Origin: Duganella sp. Leaf126
GTDB lineage: Bacteria > Pseudomonadota > Gammaproteobacteria > Burkholderiales > Burkholderiaceae_D
Reading direction: 5' to 3'
Length of the DNA: 64,000 nt
NCBI RefSeq assembly: GCF_001423125.1
Contig: NZ_LMNW01000033.1
Coordinates: 169,855 to 233,854, forward strand
This document shows, piece after piece, positions 8,279-21,300 of this stretch. The notes below the pieces were generated by a model. That model saw only the letters and a list, made by a program, of their open reading frames with translations. It had not been told where the DNA came from and searched no databases. The position numbers were made by a program, and so were the translations under genes. Positions within the stretch are counted from its first letter, which is position 1. Each line of letters opens with the position of its first letter.

Positions 8279-9177
8279 GAATGGCCGACCGCCTGACGCA
8301 CCGACTGCCGGTAGGCGGTCGGCGTGGTGCCGGCGTGTTCGCGGAAGGCGGTGGCGAAGTTGGCGGCGCTGCGAAAGCCGATCTGTTCGGCGATCTGCTG
8401 CACGCTCATGTCGGTATCGACCAGCAGCTGGCGTCCGCGCATCATGCGCGCTTCGGCCAGGTAGACGAACACGGTGATACCGGCCTGCTGGCGAAACGCC
8501 TGCGACAGCCGTTTTTCGTATGTCCCCAGCGCGCGTGCAATGCCTGCCAGCGTCAGTGGCGCACCGAGGTTGTCGTCGATCAGGCGCATGGCCGCATCGG
8601 TCATGACGGCGTCCGGATGCGGATGAAAACGGCGCGCCGGATGATCGCTTCCCGTTGGTTGCGCGGGCGCCGGCGTGACCGCGGTCGCTGCGGTGCCGGC
8701 GGCCGCATCGGCGGTAGCGGAGGCCGCCGAACCTGCTGCCGCAGCAGCCACCACGGCCACGGCAGCGGCGGCGCGCACGGCAGCGAGCTCGAGATGGATG
8801 CGCACGCGCGCAAATACTTCGGCCGGATGATAGGGCTTGGTGATGAAATCGACGCCGCCCATGGCCAGCCCGGCCACGCGCTCGTCGGGATCGTCGAGCG
8901 CGCTCAGAAACAGCACCGGAATGTCGCGCGTGACCGGGTCGGCCTTGAGCAGGCGGCAGGCCGCAAACCCGTCCACCACCGGCATGCGTACGTCGAGCAG
9001 GATCAGGTCCGGCGGGTGGGCCAGCGCGCTCTGGTAACCGGCGGCGCCGTCGGCCGCGCTGCGGACGTGATACAACTGGCGCCGCAGCAGATCGGTGAGC
9101 ACGCGCAGCTCGTCCTGTTCGTCATCGACGATCAGGATGGTCGGCCGTACTTTTTCAGTAGAGATAACGGAAAGAAT
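8275..9177 (-). CDS. Receiver-AraC response regulator, probable ATT start
   Basis: 300 residues if started at ATT (9177). The receiver domain has its acidic pair in TILIVDDEQDE, phospho-acceptor D62 in LILLDVRMP and lysine in FITKPYHPAE. A roughly 50-residue Ala-rich linker leads to a C-terminal AraC-type double helix-turn-helix (LTLAGIARALGTYEKRLSQAF and MSVQQIAEQIGFRSAANFATAF). The first canonical in-frame start is a GTG at 9102, which would delete the first strand and acidic pocket. Between it and the upstream in-frame stop there is no ATG, GTG or TTG, but an ATT at 9177 lies 6 bases after GGGAG. The stop overlaps the start of the kinase-like gene (ATGA), so they form one unit. Confidence 0.82.
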   Translation of the reverse strand: MLSVISTEKVRPTILIVDDEQDELRVLTDLLRRQLYHVRSAADGAAGYQSALAHPPDLILLDVRMPVVDGFAACRLLKADPVTRDIPVLFLSALDDPDERVAGLAMGGVDFITKPYHPAEVFARVRIHLELAAVRAAAAVAVVAAAAAGSAASATADAAAGTAATAVTPAPAQPTGSDHPARRFHPHPDAVMTDAAMRLIDDNLGAPLTLAGIARALGTYEKRLSQAFRQQAGITVFVYLAEARMMRGRQLLVDTDMSVQQIAEQIGFRSAANFATAFREHAGTTPTAYRQSVRQAVGHS

Positions 9178-9303
9178 GGCGCGCTCCCGGTGGGGAATAC
9201 GCGCCGATTATACACAGCCAGTGCAGCGATTTTCAGTCCTGCCGGTGTCTTTCTTGAGTCCGCCTCTTGGGGCAAAAGTTTTGTCTCCTGATTCAAAAGC
9301 AAG

Positions 9304-12300
9304 CTACCAGTGACCGACCAGCGTCAGGCCGTCGCTGCCGGTCTGGATGCCGACCAGGGTGGCGTCCACCACCAGTTGCGCCACCATTTCGTCGCGGCTG
9401 TGGCTGTCGAGGTAGTTGTCCCAGCGCGACAGCGTGGCGGCGTCCGGTGCGGCGTCGGTGATGTTGCGGAACATCTGGGTCACGAACGCCGCGTCGTCGA
9501 GCACGCCATATTTTTGCTGGAACTCGGCCGATTGCGTAAAGCCGTGGGCCAGCGCGGCGCCGGTCAGGTTTTGACCCACCCAGTACTGGACGCCCTTGAT
9601 GTCGCCCGAGCGGTCGAGCGTGAGCTGGTACAGCATGCCGATTTCACGCAAGGTGGCGGTGGACGCCTGGGCAAAGCCGAGATCGACCACGCGGTCGTCG
9701 AATTCCGCCAGCTCGACCTGGCGCACGGTATTCATGCTGCCGGCCCCCTGCCCCACCATCAGATCGGGGCCGTTGGCGCCGGCGCTGGTGTGGTTGCCCA
9801 GCACGATCAGGTGGCTGGCGGCCGAGCCGGTGAAGACGGCAGTGTCGATGCCGTCGCCGCCCACCAGCAGGTTGCTGCCGCTGCCGACCACCAGCCGGTC
9901 GTTGCCGGAACCGGCGATCCAGCCCTGTTCCTCGGTCAGCAGCTCGCCGCCGAGCGCCATGCCGTCGGCCGTCCACCACAGCGCCTTGTGGGCATCGGTG
10001 AGGGCGATCTCCGACAGGACCGCAGCGCGCTGGCCGAGGTCGCCGGGCGCACCATCGAGGCGCGCCACGTAGCCGGACAGTTCGCTGGCGGTCGGTTCGC
10101 GGTCGAGCGTATGGCGCAGCAGGGTCGCCACGAAATCGGCGTTCCCGAGTTTCATCAGGCCGTCCCGCGCTTCGGCTTCGGCCAGGAAACCGGCAGCGTA
10201 CTGCTGGGCGGTCATGGCCTGGTTGGTCCAGAAGGTCAGGCCGGGCAGGTCGGGCGCGCGGTCGAACGCAGCGTGGTACAACAGCGACAGCGTTTCCAGG
10301 CGCACGGCGTCGGCGTTGACGAAATGGAGCTGGCCGATGGCGAGATTGAGTTCGGCAGCGGTAATGGTCTGCATGCCGCCAAGCAGCGTGGCTTCGTGCA
10401 TGCCGAGCACGGTGCCATTGGCCTTGAGCACGAACCGCCACTGGCCGCTGTCGGTGCGTCCGCCCTGCAGCACGTCGTTGCCGGTGCCGGCCACCAGCAC
10501 ATCGTTGCCGCCGCCGCCGAACAGGATGTCGTCGCCATCGCCGCCATCGAGGTAATCGTTGCCGCCGGCCGTGCCGAGGATGTCGTTGCCGCCGTTGCCG
10601 TACAGCGTGTCGTTATCGGTACCGGTCGTGAGCGTGATGTGCTGGGCCGCGTCGTCGCCGATCAGGAAGTTGCTGCCCTGTCCGCCCTGCACGCGCGCGG
10701 CACCGATGATGGCGCCGAAGTCGAGGTTGTCGATCTGCAGCCCCACGCCGCTCAGGCTGCGGGCGTCGATCACCAGGGCGATCTCGGTGTCCAGATCGAC
10801 CACTGCATTGGCAGCGACACCGGCCAGCGCGCTGGCGCGCAGGCCCTGCGCGGTGACCATGGTGCCGGCCTGGACCGAGGTATCGCCGGCAATCAGCAGC
10901 ATGGTGTTGTCGAGCGTGCCGCTGCCGCTGACGCGCAGCGTACCGTTCTGCTGCAGTTCGTCGGCCGCCTGGCTGGCCAGGAACTGGCGCGCCTGCGCTT
11001 CCATCGCGTCGCGGGTGCCGCTGGCCACGGTATGGTCGTCGATGCGGCCGATCAGGTCGAGCGCAGCCAGGGCGCCGGCCAGCAGCACCGACGGCCCGCT
11101 GGCCTCGAAGCCCACGCCCACCGGCACGCTGACGGTCAAGGTGCTGCCGACGCCGTTGGCATTGGCGCCAATGCCGAGCGGGATGTCGGCCAGGGTGGCG
11201 TGCGGCGTGCCGATATCCTCGGCACGGCCGCTGCCGACCACCGGCACCGTGACGGTGCGGACGGCCACCCCGGTGCGTGCATCGACGCCGGACGCGGTCG
11301 TCACAGCGACACCGTCCACCAGTACCGATTCGCCGCTGCCGACCTGCAGCACCAGCGGCGCAGCGGCGCGGTTGGCGTTGCCGGCGGCATCGGTAAACAG
11401 CTGGGCCGGCACGCCGATGGTCACCGGCGCCGAACCGGTCGGGACCAGGGTGGCGGTATAGGTGGTGCCGCTGCCGCTGAAGTTGCTCAGGGTGCCGCCG
11501 GCCACCACGATGTTCGACAGGTCGAGCACACCGGGATCGCTGAGCGTGAAGGTCAGCGTCACCGCCTGTCCCGGCGCCAGCACGGCGGCGCTGCTGGTGA
11601 TGGCGACCGTGGGTGCGATCGTGTCGACCAGGTAGGGCACGGTCTGGAGGGTGCTGACATTGCCGGCGGCATCGGCCACGCGCACGGCCAGGATGCCGTT
11701 GACGTTGGTGGGCAGGACCAGGCCGTCGAGACTCCAGGCCTGGCCGCGGATGACGGCCTGCAGCCAGGTGCGGCCGCCGTCGATCGACACCTGCACCACG
11801 TCGCCGGCTGCCGGCGGCGCCGACAGCGTGCCGCTGAGCGACTGCTGCGCAATATTGGTCAGCAGGTCGCCGGCCAGGCCGGTATCGTTGGAGAAGCTGA
11901 TGGCGCCGCTGGTCGGTGGCGGCGCCACGGTGTCGATCTGCAGCGATGGCAGGCTGGTGTCCGCACCGGTGTTGCCGGCCAGGTCGCTGAAGCCCGAGAC
12001 GGCGATGCTGGCGCTGCCGGCCGGCACCCCGGCCGGCGGCGTGAAGGTGGCCGTGTACACCAGCGGATCGGCCGTCGCGGTCAGCGCACCGAGGGTGCCG
12101 CCGGTGACTGCCACGTTGGCAGCGCTGAAGTCGACCGGTGGCGCCGAGAACGTAAAGGTGATGATGGCCGGTTCGACCCCGTTGGCGACCGGCACATTGC
12201 TGGTGATGACCACCGTGGGCGCGCCCTGCGCCAGCACGTACGGCGTGACGGTGGTCGCGCTGGCGTTGCCGGCGGCATCGACCACGCGCACCTGCAGCAC

Positions 12301-15300
12301 ACCGCTGCCGGCCAGCAGGTGATCGAGCGACCAGCTGGCGCCGTTGACGACAGCGGTCAGCCAGGTGGCGCCATCGTCGAACGATACCTGCACCGCGTCG
12401 CCGGCAGCGAGCGGCTGCGACAGGTCGCCGCTGACGGTCTGCTGCGCCGCCGACGTCACCAGGTCGGTGTTGCTGACGCCGGTGTCAAGCGAGAAGCGCG
12501 GGCTGCCCGTCACGAAAGCGGCAGGCGGCAGCGTATCGATGGCGATCTGGGGCCCCGCTGCAGCCTGGCCGAGGTTGCCGGCCAGGTCGGTGTAGGCAGC
12601 GGCCGGCAGTGCGATACCGGCCACCCCGCCCGCCAGGCCGGCAGTGGGCACGAACAGCGCCGTGTACACCAGCGGATTGGCAGTGGGCGCCAAGCCGGAC
12701 AGCACGCCATTGGTCACCACGATGGCGTCGGCACTAAAACTCTGCGGCGCCTCGCTGAAGGTAAACGTGATCTGCGCGCTCTCGCCGATCTTGAGCGCGG
12801 CCACATTGCTGGTGATGGCCAGCGTGGGCGCGCCCTGGTCGAGCACGTAGGCATTGATGGTTTCGGGACTCAGATTGCCCACGGCGTCGGCCACCCGCAC
12901 CCGCAGCACGCCGCTGCCGGTCAGCGTGTGCGCCAGCGACCAGGTGGTCTCGCTGCCGCTGGTGACCACGGCGGCAGTCTGCCAGGTGACGCCGTTGTCG
13001 AACGAGACCTGCACGCTTTCGCCGGACGCCAGCGGCAGCGACAGGCTGCCGCTGACCACCTGCGCGGCCACCGAGGTCACCAGGTCGGCATCGCTGACGC
13101 CGGTATCGGCGGAGAAGCGCGGAAAGCCGATGGCGGACGCCGCCGGCGCTAGGGTATCGATCGCTATCTGCAGCGAACTGGCGCCGGTGCCGGCATTGCC
13201 GGCCAGGTCGCTGTAATCGCCGCCTGCCACGCTGACGGCGGCGCTGGCGCCGGCCACTCCGGCGCTCGGTGTAAACACTGCCGTGTAGACCAGCGGGTTG
13301 GCGGTCGCGCTCAGGCCGGACAAGGTGCCGTTGGAAACATTGACTGCGGCCGGGCCGAAGCCGACCAGCAGTTCGCTGAAGGTGAAGGTGATCAGCGCCG
13401 TGTCGCCGGCCTTGAGCTGGGCGCTGCTGCTGGTGATGGTCAGGCCGGGGGCCAGGGTATCGACCGTGATCGTCGGCAGCACGCCGCCCAGGCCGGGATT
13501 GCCGGCGCTGTCGCCATAGCTGCCCGGCGCCAGCGAGACGCTGGCCGCGCCGTTGTAGCCGGCGGCCGGCGTGAACACGGCCGTGTACACGCTGAGGTTG
13601 GCGGTGGCGCTCAAGCCGCTGACGGTGCCGCCAGCCACCGTCAGGCTAACGCCGGTAAAGCCCTGCGGCGGCTCGCTGAAGGTAAACGTCAGATTCGCGC
13701 GCTGGCCGGCCGACAGCGTGGCCGTGTCGCTGGCGATGGTCACGCTGGGCGCGACATTGTCGATGGCGTACGCGGTCGACGTGACCGGACCGGAATTGCC
13801 GGCGCTGTCGCTCACGCGCACCAGCACCGCACCGACCGCGCCAAGCAGCACCGGCGTGGGCAGCGCCCAGGCGTTGCCGCCCACCGGGGCCACTGCAGCG
13901 ATCCAGGTCGCGCCCTCGTCGAGCGACAGTTCGACCAGTTCGCCCGCCACCAGGTTGGCATTGAGGGTGCCGGTAAGGGTTTGCAGCGGATTGATGGTGA
14001 GATGATCGCTGCTGCTGATGCCGGTGTCGCTGGAAAAGTCCAGCGTGGCGCCGGCCGTGGTGGGCGCCTGCGTCCGGTAGCTGACCGGCGCCAGCGACGC
14101 CGGTGCGCCGGGATTGCCGGCCGCATCGGTGTAGCCGCCCGCCACGCTGACGGTGGCGGTGCCGCTGGCCACCGACTGGTCGGGAGTGAGGATGGCGGTG
14201 TACACCAGCGGATTGGCGGTCTGGGCAAAGCCGCTCAGGGTGCCGCCCGTGACCGCGACATCGGCAGCGTCGAAACCCACCGGCAGTTCGCTGAAGCTGA
14301 AGCGGATCACCGCTTGCTGGCCCAGCGCCAGCGCGGCGGCGCTGCTGGTAATCTGCAGCACAGGCGGCGTGGTATCGACCGCAATCGACGGCGACGTGAA
14401 GCCGGCGCCGGGATTGCCGGCAGCATCGGTGTATTGGCCCGGCGCCAGCGTGACAAACGCGCTGGCGCCTGACAGGTTGGCGCCCGGCGTCAGCTGCACC
14501 GTGAACACGCGCGGATCGGCCGTGGTCGCAAAGCCGCTCAGGCTGCCGTTGATGGCCACCAGGTCGGCCTGCTGGAAGCCGGTCGGCACTTCGCTGAAGG
14601 TGAACGTCAGCGTGGCCGCCTCGCCGGCCCGCAAGGCGGTGGCGCTGCTGGCGACGGTGACGGTGGGCGCGGTCTGGTCGAGCGTGTAGCCGGCCGAGAA
14701 CACCGGGCCGGCATTGCCGGCTGCATCGGCCACCCGGACCTGCACCGCGCCGGCAGCGCCGCCATTGTCAGGCAATAGCTGCAGCGGCAGCGTCCACTGC
14801 GTGGTCGAGGTGGCCACCGCCGTCAACCAGCTGGCGCCGTTGTCGAGCGACACCTGCACCGTATCGCCGGCCGCAAGGGCGCCGTTCAGCGTGCCGCTGA
14901 TGACCTGGGCGGCAATGCTGGTCACCAGGTCGGTGCTGCTGGCGCCGTTGTCGGCCGAGAAGGCGATCGACGCGCCCGTGATGGTGGGCGCGAGCGTATC
15001 GATGGCGATCGGCGCGCTGCTGGCGCCGGCGCCGGGGTTGCCGGCAGCGTCGACGATCAGGTTGGGCGCCACGCTGACGATGGCGTTGCCGGCGGCAAGC
15101 CCGGCCTGCGGCGTGAAGGTGGCGGTGTACACCAGGCGGTCGGCGCTGGCGGTGAAATTGCCGAGCGTGCCGTTGACCACGCTGATGTCGCCCAGCGCGA
15201 AGCTGGCCGGCGCTTCGCTGAACGTGAAGGTGATGGTGGCGGTCTCGCCCACTTTCAGGCTGCTGGCGCTGGCGTCGATGGTCAGCACCGGGGCCGCCGT

Positions 15301-18300
15301 ATCGATGGCGAGCGACGCCAGGCTGGCGCCGGTGCCAAGGTTGCCGGCCGCATCGGTGTAAAGGCCGTTGGCCAGGGTGATGCTGGCGCCGCCGGTCTGG
15401 CCCGCGGCCGGGGTCAGCAGCACCGTGTACACCAGCGGATTGGCGGTCGCGGTGAAGTTGCTGAGCGTGCCGCCGACTGCCACCAGGTCGGCCTGCGTGA
15501 AGCCGCTGGGCGCTTCGCTGAAGGTCAGGGTCACCAGTGCCGACTGGCCGGTGCGCAGGCTGGCCACAGCGCTGGTGATGGCCACCGTCGGGGCCGTGGT
15601 GTCGATCGTATAGGCGTGCCCGGTGACGGCGCCGTGGTTGCCGGCGCCGTCGGTCACGCGCACCTGCACCACGCCGCTGCCCGGGTTCAGGACCTGGCCG
15701 GCCAGCAGCCAGGTCGTGGCGCCCGGCACGGTCACCGCCCCCTGCCAGCTGGCGCCGTTATCGAGCGACACTTCCACCACCTCGCCCGCCGCCAGCGGCC
15801 CGGACAGGGTGCCGGCAAGGTCCTGCACGGCGGTGTCGGTCACCAGGTCGGCGGCGCTGGCGCCGTTATCGGCCGAGAAGGTCAGGCTGCCGCTGACCAG
15901 GGTCGGGGCCACGGTGTCGATGGCGATGGCCGGCACCGCGCCGATGCTGCCGCCGTTGCCGGCCAGGTCGGAAAACGGCGCCACCGTGATCTGGGCGCTG
16001 GCGCCGGCCACGTTGGCGTTGGGCGTCAATACCGCCGTGTACACGAGCGGATCGGCAGTCTGCACCAGGTTGCTGAAGGTGCCGTTGGCGGCGCCCAGGC
16101 TGCCCAGGGCAAAGCCCAGCGGCGCTTCGCTGAAGGTGAACGTCACGACTGCCGTGGCGCCGGCGCCGAGCACGGCGCGGTCGCTGGTGATGACCAGCGT
16201 GGGCGCCACATTGTCGATGGCGATCGGCGCCAGGTTGGCGCCGAGGCCGGTCACGCCGCCGTTGCCGGTGTAGGCGCCGGTGGCAATGCCGATTGCGCCC
16301 GTGCCCTGGGCAACGCCGGCCGCCGGTGTGAACACGGCCGTGTACACGAGCGGATCGGCGGTCGCCGCCACCGGGCTCAAGGTGCCGCCGCTGACCACCA
16401 GGTCGGCGTCGGTAAAGCCGGTGGGCGCGGTGCTGAAGCGGATCGTGATGGTGGCCGTTTCGCCAGCCTTGAGGACGCTGACGTCGCTGCTGAGCGCCAC
16501 GCCGGGCGCCACGGTGTTGTAGCTGATGGTGGGCGCGCTGGCGCCCTGGCCGCTGTTGCCGGCAGCATCGGTGTACGCGCCGGCCGGCAGCGTCACCGTG
16601 GCCACGCCCGCTGCCTCGCCGGCGCTCGGCGTGAGCACGGCCGTGTACACCAGCGGATTGGCGGTGGCGGTAAAGCCGGACAGCGTGCCGCCGCTGACGG
16701 ACAGGCTGGCGGCGGAAAAACCGACCGGCGCCTCGCTGAAGGTGAACGTGATCAGCGGCTGTTCGGCGCCGTTGAGCGAAGTCTGGCTGCTGGTGATGGC
16801 CACCGTCGGCGCCGACTGGTCGAGCACGTAATTCACGCCCACCACGGGGCCGTGGTTGCCGGCCGCGTCGGCCACGCGCACCTGCACCTGCTGGCCGGCG
16901 CCAGCGTTCAGGGTCTGGTTGGCCAGGGTCCAGCCGGCCGCGCCGGCGGCGGCGGTGGCGGTCACCCAGGTGGCGCCGTTGTCGAGCGAGACCTGCACCG
17001 TCTCGCCGGCCACCAGGCTGGCGTTGAGCACGCCGCTGAGGGTCTGCGCAGCCACATTGGTCACCAGGTCGCTGGTGCTGGCGCCGCTGTCGCTGCTGAA
17101 GCTGACGGTGCCGCCGATGGTCAGCGGCGCCTGGGTATCGATGGCGATCGCCGGCAAGGTGACGCCGGCGCCGGCATTGTTGGCCAGGTCGCTGTAGCTG
17201 CCGGCCACCAGCTGCACCACGCCGCTGCCGGCATTGACGCCGGCCGCAGGCGTGAAGGCCACCGTGTAGACCAGCGGATCGCTGGTGGCGGTCAGCGCGC
17301 CCAGCGTGCCGCCGGTAGCGCTCAGGCTGGCGTTCGACAGGCCCACCGGCGCTTCGCTGAAGCTGAGGGTGATGGTGGCCGTTTCGCCGGCCTTGAGCGC
17401 GGCGACGTTGCTGCTGAGGGTGGCGGTCGGCGCGCTGGTGTCGAGCACATAGGAGCGGGCAAAGGCGGCGCCATGGTTGCCGGCGGCGTCGCTCACGCGC
17501 ACCTGCACCACGTTGCTGCCGGCCAGGGTCTGCCCGGCCAGGCTCCAGGCGGCGCCGGCGCTGGTGGCGGTCGTCCACGCGTTGCCATTGTCGAGCGAGA
17601 CCTCGACGAATTCGCCGGCGCCGAGCGGCTGGCCCAGCGTGCCGCTGATCGTTTGCGCCGCAACATTGGTGACCAGGTCGGTCGCGCTGGCGCCGCTGTC
17701 GGCAGAAAACAGCACGTTGCCGGTCACGGCGACCGGCGCCTGGGTATCGATGGTCAGCCCCGGCTGGGTGATCGTGCCCAGCGCATTGCCGGCGGCGTCG
17801 GTGACCGCGCCCGGCGTCAGCGCGAAGCTGGCAGTCACGCCCTGCACGCCGGCGGTCGGCGTCAGCAGCGCGGTGTACACGAGCGGGTTGGCGGTGGCGC
17901 TCAAACCGCTCAACACGCCGCCGCTGGCGGTGATCGCGGCGGCATCGAAGCCGACCGGCGCCTCGCTGAACGTAAACGTGATCTGCGCCGTCTGGCCGGC
18001 GGCCAGCTGCGCGCTGCTGCTGGTGACGACCAGCGACGGCGCCAGCGTATCGATGGCGATCGGCAGCGAGACGGCGCCGCTGCCGCTGTTGCCGAAAGCA
18101 TCGCTCCAGGCGCCGCCCGCCACGCCCACCGACGTGCTGGCGGCAGCCAGTCCTGCCGTGGGCGTGAACTGGGCCGTGTACACCAGCGGATTGGCGGTGG
18201 CGGTAAAGCCCGACAGCGTGCCGTTGCCGGCCGAGATGCTGGCTGCGCTGAAACCGGTCGGTGCGCTGCTGAAGGTAAACGTGATCTGCGCCGTCTCGCC

Positions 18301-21300
18301 CAGCGCCAGAGTGCTGTCGTTGCTGGTGATGGTCAGCGTGGGCACGACCGTGTTGACGGCAATCGCCGCCGGCGCACCGGCCTGGCCGCCATTGCCGGCC
18401 AGGTCGCTGTAGCTGCCGCCGATGACGGCCACGCTGGCGGTGGCGCCCGACTGGCCCGGGGTCGGCGTAAACACCGCCGTGTACACGAGCGGGTTGGCGG
18501 TGGCGGTAAAGCCCGATATCGCGCCGCCGGTCACGGCCAGCGACGCCGGCGTGAAGTTGAACGGCGCCTCGATGAACGCAAAGGTCAGCTGCGCGCTCTG
18601 GCCCAGGCCCAGCGCGGCAGCGCTGCTGGTCACGGCCACCGTGGGCGCCGTGCTGTCGAGCACATAGGCGGCGCCGAAGACCAGGCCGTGGTTGCCGGCA
18701 GCGTCGGCCACGCGGACCTGCACGGTGCCGCTGCCCGGCAGCGTGACGTTGGCCAGGCTCCAGCTGCTGCTGCCGGCCGCGCCGGCAGCGTTGACCCAGG
18801 TCGCGCCGTTGTCGAGCGAGACCTGCACGGTGTCGCCGCTGGCCAGGGCAGCGGTCAGCGTGCCGCCCAGCGTTTGCGCCGCCACATTGGTCACCAGGTC
18901 GGTGCTGCTGGCGCCATTGTCGGCCGAGAAGGTCACGCCGTTGCCGGTGATGAGCGGGGCCACGGTGTCGATGGCAAGCGGCGCCGAGACGGCCGCCACG
19001 CCGGCGTTGCCCACCGCGTCGGTGTAGGCGCCGGCGTTGACGCTCACGGTCGCCACGCCCGAGGCAATGCCGCTGTTCGGGGTCAGCAGGGCGGTATAGA
19101 TCAGCGGGTTGGCGGTGGGGGCAAAGTTGCTCAGCACCGCGTTGGTCACCTGCACGTCGCTGGCGTCAAAACCCAGCGGCGGTTCGCTGAACGTAAACAC
19201 CACCGTGGTGCTGGCGCCCAGGTGCAGCGCCGTGGCCTGGGTGGCGATGGCCAGCGTGGGCGCCACCGTATCGACCGCGATGGCCGGCGTGGCGCCGCTG
19301 CCGCCGGCCAGGCCGAGGAAGTCCGTGTAGCTGCCGCCGGTGACGGTGACCGACGCCGGGCCGTTGACATTGGCGCCCGGGGTAAACAGCGCCGTGTACA
19401 CGCCGTTGCCCTGGTTGACCAGGTTGCTGACGGTGCCGCCGCTGGCGACGATGTCGCTGGCGGTAAAGCCGAACGGCGTGCTGCTGAAGGTAAAGGTGAG
19501 GTTGGCCACCTGGCTGGCGTTCAGGCTGGCCTTGTCGCTGCTGATCACCACCGTCGGTCCCAGCGTGATCGACATGCTGGTGGCCGCTGCGGCCGCACCG
19601 GCGTTGCCCGCCACATCGGTATAGCTGCCGGCCACCAGCTGCACGCCGCCGGTCACGCCGCCCACCCCGCCGTTGGCGGCATAGTCGATCGTGTACACGC
19701 GCGGATCGGCGGTCGCCTGCAGGTTCGAGACGGTGCCGTTGACGCCGCTGAAGCTGGCCAGCGACAAGCCCACCGGTACCTCGGAGAACGACACGGTGAC
19801 GGTGCTGGTCTGGCCGCCGCCGATCACGCTCACGCCCGTGCTCAGGGTGGCCGTGGGGGCGGCGACATCGAGCACATAGGCCGTGCCATGCGCGGCGCCC
19901 GTGTTGCCGGCGGCATCGACCACGCGCACCTGCAGGGTGTCGCTGCCGGTGAGGGTGACCCCGGCCAGGCTCCAGGCGCTGCTGCCGGTGCTGGCGCTGG
20001 CGGTGGTCCAGGTCGCGCCATTGTTGAGCGACACCTCCACGTGCTCGTCGGCAGCCAGCGCGGCGGTCAGGGTGCCGGTCACGGTCTGCTGGGCCGTGCG
20101 GGTGATCAGGTCGGTGCTGCTGGCGCCGCTGTCGGACGAGAACACCACGGCTGCGCCGCTGGTCGTGGGCGCCGTGGTGTCGAGCGCGTAACTGACCGAC
20201 AGCGGCGTATTGCTGCCGCCACCGTTGAGGACCCGCACCTGCAGCACGCCGGCGCCGGCAGGCAGGGTCTGGCCGGCCAGGGTGAAGGCGGTGCCGCCCA
20301 CGCTGGCGACCGCATTGGTCCAGGTCACGCCGTTGTCGAGCGAGACTTGCACCTGCTCGCCGCTTTGCAGGCCGGCGCTCAGGGTGCCGCTGATGGTTTG
20401 CGCGGCCACGTTGGTGATCAGGTCGGTGCTGCTGCTGCCGCTGTCGGCCGAGAATGTGACGGACAGCGCGGTGGTGGAACTGGGCACCGTGGATTGCACC
20501 GTGGTGGCGGTGTTGCTGACGATGACGTGACCGTCGTTGACGGCGATGGCCAGCGTGGTGCTGCCGGCCTGGCCCGGTGCGGCCTGGAACACCAGCGACT
20601 GCAGCGCCGCCTGGGCGGCGCCCGGTGCGGTCGACGTGTGGGTATAGGTCAGGCCGCCGTCGCTGGTGACGAAGCCGGCTGCGCTGGCCGAGGCCGCGGT
20701 AAACGTGCCCAGCCCGGCGTTGGTGCTGCTGACCGTGATGGTGACGATCACGGCGCTGCCGACATCGGGATCGCTGATTACGACATTGCTGAACGGCCGC
20801 ACGGTACCGCCGGCAGCGACCGCCTGGCCGGCGGTGGTGCCGCTGACCACGGGAGCGTCGTTGACCGACAGCGCGCTGACCACGGTGCCCGTGTTGACGG
20901 CGCTCGCCAGGCCGTTGGCGTCGGTGGCGGTCAGCGAGAACGTGGTGTTGACGCTGGAGCCGACCGCCACCTGGTTATCGGTCGGCGTGAAGGTCAGCGC
21001 CTTGAGCAGCGCGGTCAAGGCGGCCGGCGTGGTCGCACTGAGCGTGTAGCTGCCGGCGCTGCCGGACAGGCCGGCGCCGGTCAGCACGCCGTTGGCGCCC
21101 GTGTAGTTGATGGTCAGGCTGACGTTATCGCCATTGACATCGGCCACGCTGACATTGGCGAACGGGTTGATGCTGGCGTTGTCGTTGACGGTGCCGGCCG
21201 AGACGCCGGTGATGGTCGGCGGGCTGTTGACGACGTTGGTGACGACCAGGCTGGCGCCGGCCACGCTGGTGTTGGCATTGCCGATCGCGCTGTTCCAGTC

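Noticed and set aside
6767-8296. A 509-codon plus-strand frame over the kinase-like gene
   Set aside because: The minus frame retains H-box, G2-like and receiver-like text and is coupled by ATGA to the regulator, while the plus frame is only Gly/Val/Ser repeat readings.
9102-9104. GTG at 9102 as the start of the receiver-AraC regulator
   Set aside because: It would place the acceptor aspartate at residue 37 and delete the first strand and acidic pair, which are intact in frame upstream.
9310-13152. A 1280-codon plus-strand frame opposite the 3' part of the adhesin gene
   Set aside because: Same reasoning: it mirrors the repeats of the true gene and shows no recognisable domain or ribosome-binding site.
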